Part shown: positions 33,204 to 34,981 of the stretch, in pieces
Layout: every line of letters starts with the position of its first letter
How positions within the stretch are numbered: the first letter of the stretch is position 1
NCBI GenBank assembly: GCA_002728195.1
Contig: PBWI01000039.1
Span: forward strand, 1-34,981
Origin: Chloroflexota bacterium
Lineage (GTDB): Bacteria > Chloroflexota > Dehalococcoidia > Lucifugimonadales > UBA826
Length of the DNA stretch: 34,981 bases
Direction: 5' to 3'
Program-made: the position numbers and the translations under genes
The notes under the pieces: generated by a model
What the model was told of the DNA's origin: nothing
What the model saw: the letters and a program-made list of their open reading frames with translations, nothing else
Databases searched by the model: none

Positions 33204-34238
33204 TTAACGTATTTCCATTGATTCGATTATTTCCATAAATGTAGTACTTTGTTCATCTTTGCTAGATGATTCGTTTATGAAAACAATGGACAAAACCCAA
33301 GGGTCTATTACTGCTGTCAATATTTGAGCTGGTTCACGGCTTCTAGAATAGATGCCCGTTGTGAGATCAGCAGGTATCTTTTCTATATGTTTGGTTGTTT
33401 CCGCTACGAAATTTCTGTCGTTTGTTATTCTGTCAGAGGTGAAATTTCGAAGAGTTACACCTTCCATTTTCTGGCCTTCTATCCTGATGAACCCGCCATG
33501 GGGATTCCGGAGCTCAATATCAGGGATAACCCACTCTGGAACGTCCCTCTCGTTTTGTTCAACCAAATCCCACTGTTCCGGATAGCTTATGGAGAATCCG
33601 ATTTCATAATCATGATATGTTTGTGAAAGCGGACGGGTAGGGTTGGAGGCTATTGAATAGCGTTGGTGCTTTTCTTTTGTTTCAGCATCTTTAACGACCT
33701 CGACTGGAACTTCTTTGATAACCTCAACTTCCCGGATAGCTTCTACCTCAACTGGAACTTCTTTAGTAACCTCAACTTCCCGGATGACTTCTACCTCGAC
33801 TGGAACTTCTTTAGTAACCTCAACTTCCCGGATGACTTCCACTTCGACTGGAACTTCTTTAGTAACGTCAACTTCCCGGATGACTTCCACTTCGACTGCA
33901 ACTTCTTTAATTACCTCGGCTTTATCACTTTCAGTTGGCATAAGAGTTAATGTGAAAACGACTACCACGATAGCTACGATGATTCCCCCGATGATTAATA
34001 GGGACCTTTGGGATCTATTTGTATCCGGGTTTATATTCTCTGGTTCACCAATCGTGATTTGGGGTTGAACTTCAAAGGATGGTTTATATAGAGACCCACA
34101 TTCTGCGCAATAAATGGAATCCTGAGGGTTAGATTCTCCACATTCCGGGCATATCAGCTCGCTTTCTAAAGAGTTACCACAATTACCGCAGAATATAGAA
34201 TCTTCGGGGTTAATTTCATTGCAACTGGGGCAATTCAT
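33204..34238 (-). CDS. Membrane-anchored double zinc-ribbon protein with Val-Glu repeat linker
   Basis: A 344-residue protein in four parts. Two zinc ribbons come first (C3, C6, C17, C20 and C30, C33, C44, C47). A membrane helix follows at about 80-100 (LLIIGGIIVAIVVVVFTLTL). Next is a linker of 16-residue repeats of the VIREVEVTKEVPVEVE kind at about 108-183. A C-terminal domain (about 207-344, beginning YEIGFSISYPEQW) resembles lipoprotein or PsbP-like folds exported in many Gram-positives and Chloroflexota. Ribbons would face the cytoplasm and the C-terminal domain the outside. Its ATG overlaps the SDR stop as ATGA. It may sense or scaffold something at the envelope; function is unknown. 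Confidence 0.82.
   Translation of the reverse strand: MNCPSCNEINPEDSIFCGNCGNSLESELICPECGESNPQDSIYCAECGSLYKPSFEVQPQITIGEPENINPDTNRSQRSLLIIGGIIVAIVVVVFTLTLMPTESDKAEVIKEVAVEVEVIREVDVTKEVPVEVEVIREVEVTKEVPVEVEVIREVEVTKEVPVEVEAIREVEVIKEVPVEVVKDAETKEKHQRYSIASNPTRPLSQTYHDYEIGFSISYPEQWDLVEQNERDVPEWVIPDIELRNPHGGFIRIEGQKMEGVTLRNFTSDRITNDRNFVAETTKHIEKIPADLTTGIYSRSREPAQILTAVIDPWVLSIVFINESSSKDEQSTTFMEIIESMEIR
33700..33916. repeat. 48-bp in-frame tandem repeat
   Basis: A direct repeat of period 48 bases, about four and a half copies, with repeat anchors (CAACTTCCCGG) at 33725, 33773, 33821 and 33869. It lies within the gene at 33204-34238 and encodes 16-residue Val/Glu/Lys-rich units. Inner copies are nearly identical and outer ones more diverged, as expected for unequal crossing-over or slippage. 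The period is a multiple of three, so copy-number change would keep the frame and alter only linker length. Confidence 0.93.
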
Positions 34239-34981
34239 AATTTGGATGTAATACCTCCATCCACGTTCATTATTTCTCCAGTTATGAACCTAGAATCATG
34301 GCAGGACAAGAAAAGCACGGCATTGGCAACGTCTTCAGGGTATCCGGTACCTTCCAAAATTTGAACCACATCAAACAATTTTTTCAGTCCGTGCTCTCCT
34401 TTACCTTCTCTATCAGCCATGGGCGTTAGAATTTGGCCTGGTCGTACACCGTTGACTCTTATGTTTGATTGACCTCCGAGGCCAGCTGTATATCTTGTGA
34501 ATGCATCTACCCCTGCCTTAGCAACGAAATAGGATGCTGGAGGCACTCTTCCTGTAGTGTTTATAAGAGTTTCTGTAAACCCAGTAACTGCGGCAGCGGA
34601 TGACATGTTCACTATATTCCCTCCTCCTGACTCAATTAGGTGAGGCCATACTTCATTAGTCATGTTGAATACACCGTTTAGGTTTACATCGAGAATGTAG
34701 CTCCATTCTTCAAAACTTTCTGAGGGAAAACTATTGGGTCCGGCTACTCCAGCATTGTTGAATAAAATATCAATAGTGCCGAAAATTTGTATTGTTTTAT
34801 TCACAGCCTCTTTAATTGCATCCGGTTTAGATACATCACACTCAATAAATTCAGCTGTGCCTCCTTGATTTCGTACAAAGTCTTTTACCTTGGTGCCTTC
34901 CTCAGACCTCCTTGCCATTATTGCTACACTCGCACCTTCTCTGGCATAGGCGTGAACCGTTGCTTCTCCTATACCGCTATT
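34235..34981 (-). CDS. Classical short-chain dehydrogenase/reductase (5' end beyond window)
   Basis: A classical SDR that is cut by the window edge. The in-frame ATG at 34918 is internal. Upstream of it 21 more codons stay open to the last base and read NSGIGEATVHAYAREGASV followed by AI, the nucleotide-binding glycine motif and second strand of an SDR. About 10-20 residues are missing. Then follow CDVSKPD, NNAG, MSSAAA with the catalytic Ser, SYFVAK with the catalytic Tyr and Lys, RVNGVRPGQILTPM and MNVDGGITSKL. It probably oxidises or reduces a hydroxy/keto compound. Its stop overlaps the zinc-ribbon ATG by four bases. Confidence 0.9.
   Translation of the reverse strand, partial: NSGIGEATVHAYAREGASVAIMARRSEEGTKVKDFVRNQGGTAEFIECDVSKPDAIKEAVNKTIQIFGTIDILFNNAGVAGPNSFPSESFEEWSYILDVNLNGVFNMTNEVWPHLIESGGGNIVNMSSAAAVTGFTETLINTTGRVPPASYFVAKAGVDAFTRYTAGLGGQSNIRVNGVRPGQILTPMADREGKGEHGLKKLFDVVQILEGTGYPEDVANAVLFLSCHDSRFITGEIMNVDGGITSKL

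Noticed and set aside
33700-33916. Possible CRISPR array
   Set aside because: The 48-bp units are contiguous with no unique spacers between them and are in frame within a gene.
33663-34068. Repetitive open frames on the plus strand rich in Asp-Trp-Asn-Phe or Ser-Thr units
   Set aside because: They are reverse-strand readings of the 48-bp repeat inside the zinc-ribbon gene; open frames are expected because the repeat period is a multiple of three.
1-34981. tRNA, rRNA or mobile element
   Set aside because: I looked for tRNA T-loop and acceptor patterns, transposase motifs and terminal inverted repeats and found none I could support; a tRNAscan and an IS search would settle it.

Overview
The window reads as a gene-dense stretch of a free-living heterotrophic bacterium, most likely a marine Chloroflexota of the SAR202 type. 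This placement is inference. It rests on moderate GC (roughly 40-45% by eye), frequent TTG starts, a Val-Glu-Val type linker repeat of the sort common in Chloroflexota surface proteins, and an unusual density of flavin/F420 monooxygenases, enolase-superfamily enzymes, CoA transferase, short-chain dehydrogenases and alpha/beta hydrolases. That enzyme mix is reported for SAR202 genomes. I count 37 protein genes. I see no rRNA, tRNA, insertion sequence, phage gene or CRISPR array.

Layout. (1) 93-1265 (+): an acyl-CoA-dehydrogenase-fold monooxygenase. (2) 1272-9472 (-): a tight ten-gene run, in transcription order Prx6-type peroxiredoxin, DUF4395 membrane protein, SDR, SsuD-like monooxygenase, Ddn-like F420 reductase, luciferase-like monooxygenase, Mer-like F420 oxidoreductase, MazG-like pyrophosphohydrolase, HpcH/HpaI aldolase and FIST sensor. 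A structured leader ending in an intrinsic terminator lies directly before the peroxiredoxin ribosome-binding site and looks like an attenuator. (3) 9772-10317 (+): a conserved-looking polytopic membrane protein. (4) 10334-16207 (-): a compact five-gene catabolic operon of amidase, enolase-superfamily enzyme, CoA transferase, HpcH/HpaI aldolase and limonene-monooxygenase-like flavoprotein. (5) 16340-20051: MFS transporter (+), haloalkane dehalogenase (-), then divergently a FlK-fold thioesterase and a zinc alcohol dehydrogenase (+). (6) 20085-25106 (-): tandem alpha-beta-barrel protein, SDR, MFS exporter/importer, rhamnonate-dehydratase-like enolase and a cyclase/formamidase-fold hydrolase. 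(7) 25278-27693 (+): F420-type oxidoreductase and amidohydrolase. (8) 27699-32151 (-): cupin, asparaginase-like, epoxide hydrolase, beta-lactamase-fold serine hydrolase and aldo/keto reductase. (9) 32347-33168 (+): two small proteins. (10) 33204-34981 (-): a membrane-anchored zinc-ribbon protein coupled by an ATGA overlap to an SDR that runs off the window end.

Taken together, most of the window encodes peripheral oxidation and hydrolysis of diverse organic matter. Oxygenases and dehalogenase/epoxide hydrolase open substrates, amidases and lactonase-like hydrolases cleave them, enolase enzymes and aldolases break down hydroxy- or sugar-acids, and CoA transferase, SDRs, AKR and ADH feed products to central metabolism. 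Several enzymes keep the fold but lack a family-defining residue: enolase Asp to Asn, asparaginase HGTDT to HGTAT, amidohydrolase HxxE to HxxK, and beta-lactamase KTG to KPG. This fits paralogue diversification toward new substrates. The observations I rate highest are the attenuator-like leader of the peroxiredoxin, the amidase-enolase-CoA transferase-aldolase-monooxygenase operon, and the asparaginase and enolase homologues with altered active sites.
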